From assembly GCA_034769895.1 (NCBI GenBank), contig CM068367.1:124843927-124907926 (forward strand): a stretch of 64,000 nt of DNA, given 5' to 3'. Positions 26,901 through 39,049 of the stretch are shown in pieces. The position numbers and the translations under genes were made by a program. Under the pieces are notes generated by a model. The model was not told where the DNA came from. It did no database searches and saw nothing but the letters and a program-made list of their open reading frames with translations. Each line of letters starts with the position of its first letter. Within the stretch, counting starts at the first letter, position 1. The DNA comes from Magicicada septendecula. Taxonomy: Eukaryota; Arthropoda; Insecta; Hemiptera; Cicadidae.

Positions 26901-29900
26901 TTTTATTTATTTGTATTTGTATTTAATTAAACGTAACAATTTTACATCTACTTCTAAATTTGTATTGTACTTTATATGACTTTCTAATTGATTCATTCAT
27001 TATTCATTAAATTTATTATCATTATTTATTTGTTTATGGACTACTCCAAATCTAACTGGGTACTGTCTATATAGTATATTAATCTGTCATAGTAATGTCT
27101 GTTGTAGGACTTTTGGTTTTGAAATAGGTTCACACTTTTATTTATTTTTGTTTCTTCTTTTAAATTATTTTGATTTCGATTTGTTTAGATAACTTGTTGT
27201 TATTGCTTGCTGATGTCTTCAACAGTTGAAGTGTATGATATTATGGTATTAATATTGCTTGGTGATAAGATTGACATTTATTAAACAAATTCTTCATTAT
27301 TATAGGCAAATTGAAACCTACTTTTCTTGTCAATACCAATTATTTTCTTCTTTACCTCTGGAGTTTGTTTATTTATATGGGTGGCTTTAACAAATTGTAA
27401 TTCTTGAGTTTTCTCTTGGTTCATTGTGTATTATATTTATATATTCCATTCTTTTATTCACATTGATTCCATACTAATGTTAAATGATTCCCCCTATATT
27501 AAAATGGTATTATGAATGAATATCGGCGTTGAGTGGCCCTTTTACGTCCAATTGCTCATCCGAACATTCACATACCTGGTACAGTGCACTTTGGCTGCTG
27601 CCCATAAAATAATTCTAGAGTGGTGCCTTAGCTTTCTACACTCTATAAATAAAATTAATTAAAAATCTTATCATTATACACATCCTTGGAATCTTTATCT
27701 TCTGAATATTTTTTCTTATTCTACCTTGCCTCCCAATAACTCCATTTATTTATTATATTCAATATTACTGTTGGTATATTTCTTAAGTAGATTCCTTTCT
27801 CTTTTATATAACTTCACTTCAGAGTTCAATGATTTATTAGCCTTAATGTCATTCACCTTTGTTATTCAATACCTCTTGTAATATAGTAGTTTTAATTATC
27901 CTTCTATTATTCTATCTGTTATTATACTGCAACTCTTCTTCAGCAAGTTCATTTTCTAATTAGTTTATTAAATTTCTCTTAGGCTTTTGTCATTAATATT
28001 GTGCTCCATTATTATTACTATATTACTATATATATTATTTATGCTTGATTTAAATAGATGCGCTTATTTCTTTTAGAATTTTGGTGTCGTTACAACGTTA
28101 ACCAGTGTTTATGTGCAAAATGTGAAAATAAATAATTAAATTAAATAAGTAAAGTTACAGGGGGAATAATCACAATTGGAAAGCGCAGTAGCAGCCAGAA
28201 ACCACAAGAATATTCCACGCTTCTTTTCCTATGCTTGGTTTCCTTTATTCTAGTTCAACATGTTTTTCCCACTTTATAAATTTTGTTATAATGAAATACC
28301 CCTGTCTGTCTTTTAAGTTTAATTTCTGTGTCTATCTTGTCTTATCTTAACTAAGATTCTTTATAATCATAATTTTGCAAATTACATTTTTAGCTTTGTC
28401 CTAAACATATTTTTTACTCCCACAGTAAAACGGGTTTTATTCCCATAGTTCATGGGAAAATGGGATCCATTATATGAATGGATAATTTATTTAATGTTGT
28501 TATCTGTGAATAAAGCATAAATATAAAAACACTGTCTCCATTCCGGGAGGAAAGGAAGAACATAGTTTAGTTTCTTGTTTGCAGAAAATGAGTTTCAAGT
28601 ATCCTCCTTGTAGAACTGAACTACAAAATAATACAAAAACATATAATTCTCTGTACTGTTTACGCATGAGTAAAGATTTCAAGAGCCTAAATATACTAAT
28701 GATTAGAACTGTTTCTGATTTCTGTCTTTGAACTTCTGTGAATCCACTTCAAAAGTCTCCAGATACGTGTAAAACAGGTCAAACATGTTTTTCGCTTATT
28801 ACTAGCCATAGTTTGCAAAATGATTAATATTATTCTGACAGACTTTCCTGTTATTCTGCAAAATCATAGTGACAGAAAAAGTTGAACTCCTCAAGTGCTG
28901 ATATTAACAAGATAATAAATGCAGTCTGATGGGAGCAAAAAAGTTAGACTATTTCCAAGACACTCTATAGTTTTACTTATACTACCACAGAAGTTTTCTA
29001 ATTATATAACAAGTCTTTTCTCCAAATTATGTGAATAAACGTACTCTACCATTTCTACATTCTGCTAGCATCTCAATACCACTGGTTATAAATAATTTTC
29101 CCTCAATCCTCTCATAGGACAACAACTTTGGTTCCCATTTTACAAACTGTTTTCAGTCTTTCTTTTTTCTTCTTACAATGGTTGGGTTTATACCTACACT
29201 TACAACTACCTTTTTTACTTCCATGTTCCATAAGGAAATGGAAGTATGGTCATGGCGAAAAAAATCGTGTTCGAGATAATGGCAGATTCTGATTGTACTA
29301 CCATCAAAACATGAAAAAAAGTAATTTTTCGAAAAGTGTCTGTGTAGAATTTTTTCTATGGCAAACGATAACAGCCGCAAATTCAAACAGAATCAAATAA
29401 TATTTTGCATACAGCCCTGAATTGTAGAGGACTCAAGGCCTATTGTTTTTGGTGAAGATCGGTTAAGGGAAAGGGGTTAGTTTACCTGGAACGTTTTACG
29501 TTTTAACAAGAGTAAAGTGCTTAATTTTGATAAATAAAGTATCCTGAAAAGAAGGTCATAATAATCCACTGTAGAAAGGTAGATGAAATATCTATAAATG
29601 AAAAGGGTAGTTGAAGGGGGGAGTGGGTAATTTTTTTTTATAAATTAAAATGGTAGTTGATGATGGAGGAGGTACATTTTTATAAGTTTTATATGTGTAC
29701 TATGTTTTTGACAACAAAGAAGTAGTTTCTATGGAAACATTTCATTTCACTTTAACAAAATTCTATATTTTTCATTTTAATTTAAATCACGTATGAGTGA
29801 AAATATATATCGTTCCTGGCAGGCAAGCATATCTCAATTATGTAATGTTTACTTTTCCAAAGTTTTATTATTGTGATTACCGCAATAAAAAGGCCGGCAG

Positions 29901-32900
29901 GACACACACACACACACACAAAATTCGCGTTATTTCTGGCCTCACTCATGTTTATTTTATTAGGTTTGCACGCTTTTTAAATGGAAAGTGCCAAAACCCA
30001 CACCAACACAACACGTGCTAGCTGAAAAGGTGGACATCGATTTATTTCCTGTGGATTGCTGGGCAGTGTTGTTGTATTAAAGAAATTAATACAATCTGTG
30101 TACTTATTTCTATTATGATATGAGAATTATAAACTAATATGTGTATGTGTGTATATATGAAAAATATATAAATATTTTTCTCCTTTGGAAAATTGTTGCC
30201 CCTACTTGAAAATATTTTGACCTCCCTGATGGCTAGTTATTTACTAGCCTGTGTGGAATATAGCGTTAGGATAGTCTTAATCCAGGTTAATCCAGTCTCA
30301 ACAAGGTTGAGGATAGTCTTAATCCACCTGACATAGTGGTACCATTTTAGCTGATACGTAATTTTTTCAGAACTCAAGCATCCACTTATTTAATTAATAT
30401 TTAAACGATTTTAAATATAACTTTTAGGACATGGAAGTCATGTATAGTTCTCCATACCGATTTTTGTTTATTTACTTACCACACTACCCAACTGTGTCTG
30501 CTGTATTTTAACCTTTGTTGTGTAGGAATATACACTTAGGTTTAATTTTCTAAGCATTTTCTGCAAGAAATCGTACCTACGTTACCTATTTTTATCTTTG
30601 CCTAGTTCCTCTTTGCCTAAATCCTACACTAAATATGAATTAATAAATTAATTACCTTAATTATCCGCCGTGTGATTTCTTACGCTTCGTCTATGACGCG
30701 TTTCGGAGCGTATGCTCCATCATTAAACATGAATATTAAACTAAATATGAATTTCAAATACAGTACATTGAATTTTAAAACAAAGTTGTGAAAAACTGAT
30801 TTGTTCTGTTTTATCTCAACTTCATTACAGATAAGAATTTTAATTATGTCCTGCTGTACGCCATTGAATAGAAACCTTTCAATTTCATGTGTTCTGGATC
30901 AACTCATATATAATCACCTGTTTCTTCTCCTGGGTTTTCTGTTTTCTTGATGCTAAATTTGAGACTCAATGAGTAATGGAAATGCTGAATAAAGCAGTAC
31001 AGATAAATTAAATAACATATGAAAAGAGTATTATAAAAAGCTCTACAGTTTGATGAGGCATACAATAGTACAGAATCAGAAAAAATGTAGATTAAACGGG
31101 AGGATGTTTTAATTTGTAGATGAACTGACAAGAGGCTATTCAGGCTGCATAAAATAGGAAATTTACAGGCATGGATGGCATAAAAGTTGGAAAGAAGTGT
31201 GTGTGGCATAAAAAAAAGCCTGTTGGATGCATCACATTTGTATGCCACAGTGTTATTAGTGGCTTACTGATGTGCAATTGTTTACTGAACAGCCATCACG
31301 TTTATGTGCTTAATTCAACTTCAGTTTGTGTAATCTAATTTTCATTTCAATTTGGTAATTTATTTTACTATAATCTCTGTGCATGAAAAACACACTTTCA
31401 ACTTGACAGGAAGTGCTGCTCCTTGTAGTGGCCCTGAAAGTACCAGGTCTGTCAGTTGATTAGCTGGCACATCTGTTCAGCATACCCACGCGCCTGTTGC
31501 CTGTTTACAAGTGTAGTCTAATATGGACAGATTTTGTTTAGTGGTTAATTTTGCTTGTTTTAAGTGACTTCTTGCTTTTTACTTAAGTACAGGGCACACA
31601 GTGATACACTTTTGTGGCATGAAAGTACTATTCCATGGTGTTCTAATTCACATTAACATACAGTAGTATATATATACTTACACTGATTGTTTTGAAATTT
31701 TCCTTTTCTTAAAATTATAGATTTTAATAGACATTCTTTGCATGTATATCATAAAAACTAATACGAAAACAATTTAAAAGTAAATGTAATTTCACGTCAA
31801 AAATATTTGTCAGAAAAAAAACAAATATTTGACTTTTCTTTATACTAATTAACAATTATCACTGTTACTTTTGTGCTACTATATATTTATAAAATGAAAC
31901 TGTAATGTGTTATTTGCGTGTGACTATTTAAAAATAGTACAAGATTATAAAATTTGGGTCAAATGTATACAAATTGTGTGTGTGTGTGTGTGTGTGTTTG
32001 TTAATGTATATGAAAAGGTAAATGTTTAGACAAAAGTAACTTTACCAGTACTTAGATTCTGTATAAGGGAATATAAGACAAACATTTTAAGCAAAAATAC
32101 TGCTTTTTGGCCACTAAGTAAGAAAAAAAGTTTTGGCCCACTAATGCAACTTTTCATACACATAAAGAAAAGCTGACATCACCAAAAGTGAAGTTAAATA
32201 ACCAGTCACAAGCAATCACTGAATGTTTGTTAAATGAAAAACAAATGAAATTTGGAGAAGAATGTCAAAGCAGACTATAGAAAAAAACAGGGAATTCAAT
32301 TGTAAAATGATTCTGAAAGAGCATTAGATAACGTTGAACAAGGAAAACCATAGAACTTACTAATAAGCAGAAGCTACAGAAGTTACCTAGCCTCTGTTAA
32401 AGTCTGTAAAAAAACACAAGAAGTTACACTAAATATAAAGCAGCTAAACACTTACTATTATAACAAACAGTGCGATTAGACAATTCTCTTCAACGTTGTT
32501 AGATTTGTATTTATTGTAAATGAGTATAAATGCTCAATTAGTCTCAGCAATATTCTGAGTTGCATGTTTAATAATATTTATTTAAAAATGAGAACACACT
32601 TCTTTTGCTGCTCTGAATCATTCAATTTGTATTCCTTAATTCTCTTATTATAATAATTTTCTTTTCTTATATTAATTAATAACAAATTTTCCTTTTTTAA
32701 GGTTCCTGCTCCAACTAGCTCTTGGATGCATGAAAAAATTTTTTATCTCAGGGTTATAACCAAATTAACAATCGTCTTCAGTAAACTTATAAATTCATAC
32801 AAGTTTTACGTTAATAACATACATGAAGAAAAAAAATTTTAACGTGTAGTAATTAATTGTTGTTTGTGTATGATTGTTTGGATGTGAGTTTTGTGATTAT

Positions 32901-33359
32901 ACAAAAAGAAATCAATTCAGATAATTTTACAAACTTAATATTATACATTACAAATATAAAACTAATAAAACAATTAAAATAATTGTCTATTATATAGCTC
33001 ATAGTTCATGAATTCTCAACATGGCACGCTGCTGTCCCCTTAAAGTAACAGTTAAATAAAGCAAGGGACGCCATGTTCCTTGAGTTGTATACACACTACT
33101 GAATGTTTAATAAAAATTATATGAGTTCTACACTTTTGTTTGTTCAAAATAAGTTTGTGTCACTCACTTTGTATATCACAGATTATGTTTATAAATGTAG
33201 TCACACTAAATGTGTTTGTTATTTAGTTTGTATTGAAGTGTTGTGTAAAACATTGATAGTTGTCAAGATGGCTTTAGTATTAAAACGGTCTCACCAAATT
33301 CCAAGATGTAGTACTCCATTTTAGGATATTATTTTCAGCTTCCCTTCTTAAGGTTGGTC

Positions 33360-33391
<32 letters not shown>
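26901..33391. other. Gene-free tract
   Basis: T-rich on the plus strand to about 28420, then mixed AT-rich sequence. It contains a (TG)n run at about 31976-31996 and a small hairpin at 30705-30718. No exon of the kinase or any other gene was recognised on either strand. Confidence 0.5.
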
Positions 33392-33395
<4 letters not shown>

Positions 33396-33590
33396 TATAA
33401 TACTTATACTATTTTACCTCAAGATGTATTTTTTCTTTAGGGACATGTTTCGGGAGATCCTGTTCTCCCATCTTCAACCTTCGCCATCTTGCTTCTGGCG
33501 AAGGTTGAAGATGGGAGAACAGGATCTCCCGAAACATGTCCCTAAAGAAAAAATACATCTTGAGGTAAAATAGTATAAGTATTATAGTAT
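33392..33590. repeat. Foldback element: perfect 94-bp inverted repeat
   Basis: Arms 33392-33485 and 33497-33590 are exact reverse complements, separated by 11 bases. An AT repeat flanks the left side. A transcript would form a long perfect hairpin. The right arm contains TTGAAGA, a 6-bp stem and GAAAC (33505-33535). Confidence 0.97.
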
Positions 33591-33651
33591 TACATACATC
33601 AAGAAACGGACTGTAGCAGAAAGTGATTGAAATATATATATATATATATAT

Positions 33652-35382
33652 TGCAACGAATCACAGGATCATGATATGCGGGGCAAGCTCATATATTACA
33701 CAGACAGAGGACATTCATGTTATATTGATAGATGGTTAAGTTTAGTTATGTTATCAGTTGTATTTAGTCAGTTTTAGTTTAGTAAAACTGTGCATTATTT
33801 ATTTATTGTTATTCATGTACTGTGTTTGTGGAAATGTGCGCGCGTGCGCGAGTGGTAAACGTTTCCCGGGCGGTGTGTGAATTATTTATCGTTGTGTTTG
33901 ACATTAAACTGAACTTAGACATATGTATTGCTACATTCCCTATACATTTCTGACTATTGTTTACGTTCATGTATGATATTAGTATGTAGGCAGTTATGCA
34001 TGAGATACGGGTTGTCTGATTACTGCTATGCATGCTGTTACAAAGTAAATGCACTCTACTGCATGAAAAGTGCATGTCACGATGTACTAACCATGTGACT
34101 TCCATCCACCAATAGAATGCTGAGTGGTGGTTGGAAATTTTCTTAAGCCTGTCGTTACACAGGTAGTTCTTCTACGCCATCTACCGCGAACGGGACGTGC
34201 ACTCCTTGTACAAGATTCTACCGCTTGCAAGGTGTTGTAAAAACTATTCGTCGTTAGTGAAACGGGAAGGCTCAGAACTGTGTGTGTAGTACATCTGCAC
34301 ACAGTATTGTTTTAACGCATTGCGTGTATAATTACGGCAGTTCTTCACTGCTGCTACCGCGAACGGTACATACTCCTTGTACAAGATTCTACCGCTTGCA
34401 AGGATCTGTTAAGACTTTTCGGGGATAGTAATGCGTGTGACGCATAACAGTTGATATTATCTATTTACACACGGTATTATTAATATTGTAGTACTACGTG
34501 TGTAATAAGTGAGTGTAACTGTATCGCTGTGTGAGATTTTCCGCAGTGTCAATATCATAAATGGTTACGCAATAGTTCCATCAAGACGTTTCCGTGCTAG
34601 TGCAAGATTTCCTCATAGGGTGGTCTGCTGATCGCGGTACACCTTCGTATTCGCGCGAACACTTGAAGAAGCCGGAGTGGTATAAGTTCAATATACCGTT
34701 ATTAGATTAAACTCACTGTCACCTGAGATATTACTTGGTCATAACTCTATATTAATTTGGCGAGTAATAAGATCCGTAGTACCGTTGTGTGTGCGAAGCG
34801 TCAGATTCATCGTGGGAATTGCAGGACACCAGCCCAGCTGTTATAGGACCCCAGCCCAGCTGTTATAGGACCAGCCCAGCTGTTATAGGACACCAGCCCA
34901 GCTGTTATAGGACCAGCCCAGCTGTTATAGGACACCAGCCCAGCTGTCAGGACACCAGCCCAGCTGTTATAGGACGCCAGCCCAGCTGTTATAGGACACC
35001 AGCCCAGCTGTTATAGGACACCAGCCCAGCTGTTACAGGACGCCAGCCCAGCTGTAAACGTTTCTGGGGAAACGTCAGTCATTTATAAGCCACACCTGAC
35101 GAACCAACTACACCGCAAAGACCTGCCCCTCTCTTCAACAACATCATCGTGGGAATCTTCTTTATGTAACGTATCACGTCTTGCGTATGAACATTATTTA
35201 ACATTTTAAAAGAAAGACTCTATATCAAACATTACATTCTGTACATATCAAATATATCATATAAACAATTACTTGTGTTTGTGCAATAAATAATCTTAAA
35301 CCCTCCAATATAGACTTTTAATTTGAGATACACATACTATCATATCCTATGCGCCAATAGTTTAGTAATTTGTGTTGCCGCA
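33652..35382 (+). repeat. 5' LTR of element D
   Basis: Starts TGCAACGAA and ends GCCGCA. It contains two copies of a 50-bp block (34182-34232 and 34355-34403) and an 11-unit minisatellite. Confidence 0.95.
34823..35056. repeat. 20-22 bp minisatellite in the 5' LTR of D, 11 units
   Basis: Units of the form GACACCAGCCCAGCTGTTAT plus AG, with 2-bp deletions in some. The 3' LTR has 12 units in a slightly different order. Confidence 0.95.
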
Positions 35383-35393
35383 TAGAGATATTT

Positions 35394-35414
35394 TGGCGCT
35401 TAGCAACGTAGGGC
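35394..35414 (+). other. Primer binding site of element D, expanded tRNA-Lys type
   Basis: TGGCGC, five extra bases, then AACGTAGGGC, 11 bases after the LTR. It matches both ends of the tRNA-Lys(CUU) site seen intact in element E but is longer in the middle. Confidence 0.45.
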
Positions 35415-35792
35415 TCGTAAAATAGCGGTAATTTTACGCTATTATATATTTGTCTATGAGTATAAAATTTTGTTGGTAAAATCCTATGTATAATTATAAT
35501 TAACGTAATAATTGTATGTGTATAGTTCATATGAAAATCGGAGGATATAATTTATCAATTGTGCATATTCTCTTGTATATCATATATGAACAGATTTTAT
35601 CAGTATATTGGAGGTAGATTATTAGTTGTTGTATGTTAGATAAGGTTTATTTACATGTTGATGTTTTGAACTGCTTTCTGTGTGCATATAAACTGGTTAC
35701 AATACGTTCTAATCTTGTAGTAATAATAACTTTCTTTGCGTATAAATCAATAAATTTAAATTTACTAAATTTTAAATTAAATTTTAATCATT

Positions 35793-38700
35793 ATGGCGGA
35801 TACTGCAGAAATCAAGAATGCTTTAGCGGCCTTATTGGCTAATATGAAAACCATGGATGAGGAAAATAAAGCCCGTCAAGAGGAGGTGAAGATGAGTATA
35901 CAGAAGCAGTCAGCAGAATCCGAGAAACAAAACAAATCACTCCATGAAGAAAACGAGAAATCATACGCGGCCGTGCAGGAGCAATCAAAACAAAGCAAAC
36001 AAATGATAGAAGCGGCAGAAAAGCATATTAGCGAGACCGTGGAAACTATGAAAGCTGATACAGAGGCGAATTTGGAAGTCAATAAGTCACGACTTAGTGA
36101 ATATGAAGCGAAGCTCTCTGGTATGGCAGAGCAAGTAGTGCAACACAGATCCACGATAAATGAATTAATGGCCGAACAAGACCTGCGGATTCAAGAGCTA
36201 CAACATCAAGTGTCACGATTGCAAAGTACCTCGTCACCACTAAACTGTACCACGTATGTATATAAGACTTTGGATGACGTCAATTCACAGCAAACATTTT
36301 ATGGACGGGAGAATGAAAATCCCATGAATTTCATTCAGGTGTGCCAGCGGGATCTACAGGCAATTGGTGACAACTTAAATGAAGCTGATAGAATTAATTT
36401 CATAGTGCGGCGACTTAAGGGTACAGCTGCGGAGTGGTTCATTATTGTCCAGGATAAAATCAACACGTTTGAAGACCTGGTAAGACATTTCAGAGATAGA
36501 TACTGGAATGAGGAGATCCAGAGGAAGATCCGTGCGCAGCTGGAGTTTGGAAAATATTCTAATACCAAAGGTTCTAAAGAATCATATGTGAGGCAGTTGA
36601 TATCAAGAGCTAGGTATCTTGAGCCTAACTTAACCGAACCTGACATAGTAAGTAAACTTGCGCACCATTTTGAACGCGGTATACAGGTGGCCGTCTGTAC
36701 GCAAGGAGTTAAGTCGTGGGAAGAGCTACTCATATTACTTACAAAATGGGAAGGTATAGACGACCCAAATAACAGGGGTAACAGTAATGAAACACCGAAT
36801 AAAAATTTTCAGTATCAAACTCAAACCAAGCAAACACAGTCACCAAAACAACATAAAATACCAAATAGAAGTACCAATCGCAAATTTCATAAACATAAAG
36901 GTATGAATGAAGTTTCAAAAGCCCGTTGTAACCATAAAAAGCAGTTCAATAAATCAAATGTGAGAGATGTTAGTTATAAGAATAAATTTGTGGTGTCCGG
37001 CCTATATCCTGCCGAAATTAGAGATAGCTTAATTTGCAATAACAATAGTAATGAAGATGAGAAAAGTATTAGTATTGAAAATGACACTGACCTCATTGTC
37101 AACGCGAAAATTAACGGATGTGTCGGCGAGGTTTTATTTGACAGCGGCGCAGAAATCTCGTTAATGGATGAGCAATTCCTAGAGAGGCACAGGAAACATT
37201 TTAAAAAAATCCCGATTCTGCCAGCAGCCCACAAAATCATAAAATCAGCGACGGGTGAATCTCAGAGGGTTGGCCGTCAAGCTATGATAACAATATCCGT
37301 TCAGGGAATGGAAATAGAAGTCATGGTGCTTATTATCAAGAAGCTCGTGTATAATATTATTTTGGGAGTGGATGCATTAAATAAACTGCACGCGACCATT
37401 GATTTTCCAAATAAAATATTGAAATGTACTGTTAATAATAGTAAACACGATATCAGATTAGGATGCAGGAGGGGTAAGACGGGGTCTGATTGTGAACCTA
37501 TTACTGTAGCTCGCCCAGCTGTTCAACTTGCCGATAAGATAACACATAATCTGCGGACTTACAGCAGGCAGATAACGAGCAGTGAGCAAGATAAACTGCA
37601 AAGTATGCTTGATAAATTCGGATCTGTGTTTTCAAACAAACCTACCACCACGAATGTATATGAACACAACATTCAAGTCACCGATGAAAATAAATTTGTA
37701 CGGAAGACTTACCCCATCCCCCTTCACTATCAACAACAGGTTGATGCGGAAGTTAAGAGTATGCTTCAGAATGGTGTGATTGAACGAACTGATAGCAATT
37801 TTTTAAATCCTATGGTTGTTGTTAAAAAGAAAAATAACGACATTCGATTATGTCTCGACATGAGAAATCTTAATTCTATTACAAAAAAATGCTACGACTG
37901 TGCTCCGAATGCGGAGAACCTATTCATGAAATGTCAAGGTGTTAAATACATGTCTCGCCTTGATCTCAAAAGTGGATTCTGGCAGATTCCCCTTGCCAAA
38001 GAGTCAAGAAGATACACAGCATTTCTATATCGAAATAAATGCTATCAGTTTAGAGTAGTTCCCTTTGGTTTGTTTACAAGTTTAGCGGCCATGGTCAGAT
38101 GTTTGGAGTTAGCTCTGGGACCCGAGGTGGAGGACTTTGTCAGCATATTTGTTGATGATATTTTGGTCATATCAAAATCATTTGAGGAACATCTTGAACA
38201 TCTCAAGATTGTATTTCAGAAATTGCAAGCCGCTAACCTGACTCTCAATCTTGAAAAGTGCGAGTTTGGGAAATCGCAAATTAAATTTTTGGGACATATT
38301 ATCTCAGCAGAAGGTATAACGACGGACCCGGAAAAAATACGTGCGATCATGGAGTTCCCGAAACCCACAAAACCCAGGGATATCAGAGCGTTCCTTGGAT
38401 TGACTGGTTACTTCCGACGTTTTACTCCAGAATATTCTGGGACAATTGAGCCGTTATTAGAACTGCTTCGTAAGAGTACTAAATGGAGATGGGAGGAGCG
38501 TCATCAGCATGCATTCGACGCGACTAAAAATTTGTATAGTAGAAACCTGCACGTGTTCCATCCTGAGAAAAGGGGCACATATGTCCTGAATTGCGATGAT
38601 TCTGATTATGCCATTGGGGGGGTACTCTACCAACGGAATGAGAAGGGTGAACACAAAATAACTGCGCACAGCAGTAGGTCACTAAAAGGGGCCGAACGCA

Positions 38701-39014
38701 ACTATTTCACATCGGAGAAAGAAATATTGGCTATTGTGTACTGCATCAGCAAATTTCGTTATTACCTGGTTGGAGAACACTTCGAAATCCTTTCGGACAA
38801 CCAGGCCTTATCGTTCATGTTGCGCTGCAAGTTGGCGAACGCTCGCATATCCCGTTGGATCATGGCCATCCAAGAGTACGACTTTACCATTAAGTACTGT
38901 AAGGCAAGCGAGAACAAAGCAGCTGACACGTTAAGCCGATACCCTCCAATAGTGGAAGAACGTCATGCATCTAATAACCAGGAAGTTCAAATTCTAGCTG
39001 TCAATATAAATTAG
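35793..39014 (+). CDS. Element D Gag-Pol: Gag, protease, RT, RNase H in one frame
   Basis: 1073 codons from ATG at 35793. Residues about 15-150 are a charged coiled coil. The Gag core follows, with NPMNFIQV, AAEWF and FRDRYW. No CX2CX4HX4C knuckle is visible; the Gag tail is basic instead. Protease: LFDSGAEIS with catalytic Asp at residue 450. RT: FLNPMVVVKKK, LCLDMRNLN, LDLKSGFWQIPL and FVDD at 786-789. RNase H: CDDSDYAIGG, SEKEILAIVY, LSDNQALSF. The frame ends at TAG 39012-39014, before integrase. Gag and Pol are fused without a stop, unusual for Gypsy but the same arrangement as underlies element B. Integrase continues in the -1 frame. Confidence 0.95.
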   Translation: MADTAEIKNALAALLANMKTMDEENKARQEEVKMSIQKQSAESEKQNKSLHEENEKSYAAVQEQSKQSKQMIEAAEKHISETVETMKADTEANLEVNKSRLSEYEAKLSGMAEQVVQHRSTINELMAEQDLRIQELQHQVSRLQSTSSPLNCTTYVYKTLDDVNSQQTFYGRENENPMNFIQVCQRDLQAIGDNLNEADRINFIVRRLKGTAAEWFIIVQDKINTFEDLVRHFRDRYWNEEIQRKIRAQLEFGKYSNTKGSKESYVRQLISRARYLEPNLTEPDIVSKLAHHFERGIQVAVCTQGVKSWEELLILLTKWEGIDDPNNRGNSNETPNKNFQYQTQTKQTQSPKQHKIPNRSTNRKFHKHKGMNEVSKARCNHKKQFNKSNVRDVSYKNKFVVSGLYPAEIRDSLICNNNSNEDEKSISIENDTDLIVNAKINGCVGEVLFDSGAEISLMDEQFLERHRKHFKKIPILPAAHKIIKSATGESQRVGRQAMITISVQGMEIEVMVLIIKKLVYNIILGVDALNKLHATIDFPNKILKCTVNNSKHDIRLGCRRGKTGSDCEPITVARPAVQLADKITHNLRTYSRQITSSEQDKLQSMLDKFGSVFSNKPTTTNVYEHNIQVTDENKFVRKTYPIPLHYQQQVDAEVKSMLQNGVIERTDSNFLNPMVVVKKKNNDIRLCLDMRNLNSITKKCYDCAPNAENLFMKCQGVKYMSRLDLKSGFWQIPLAKESRRYTAFLYRNKCYQFRVVPFGLFTSLAAMVRCLELALGPEVEDFVSIFVDDILVISKSFEEHLEHLKIVFQKLQAANLTLNLEKCEFGKSQIKFLGHIISAEGITTDPEKIRAIMEFPKPTKPRDIRAFLGLTGYFRRFTPEYSGTIEPLLELLRKSTKWRWEERHQHAFDATKNLYSRNLHVFHPEKRGTYVLNCDDSDYAIGGVLYQRNEKGEHKITAHSSRSLKGAERNYFTSEKEILAIVYCISKFRYYLVGEHFEILSDNQALSFMLRCKLANARISRWIMAIQEYDFTIKYCKASENKAADTLSRYPPIVEERHASNNQEVQILAVNIN

Positions 39015-39049
39015 AAGACAGTCTTAAAAATAAGTTAAAAAATATTGGT

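Noticed and set aside
33809-34302. Minus-strand frames repeated in both D LTRs
   Set aside because: Identical because the LTRs are identical; no domain or codon character.
34823-35056. Regular 20-22 bp repeats resembling a CRISPR array
   Set aside because: Units are head to tail without spacers and lie within an LTR of a eukaryotic retrotransposon.
38978-39014. Programmed -1 frameshift between RNase H and integrase of element D
   Set aside because: No X XXY YYZ heptamer in the zero frame within the overlap; a simple indel is more likely.
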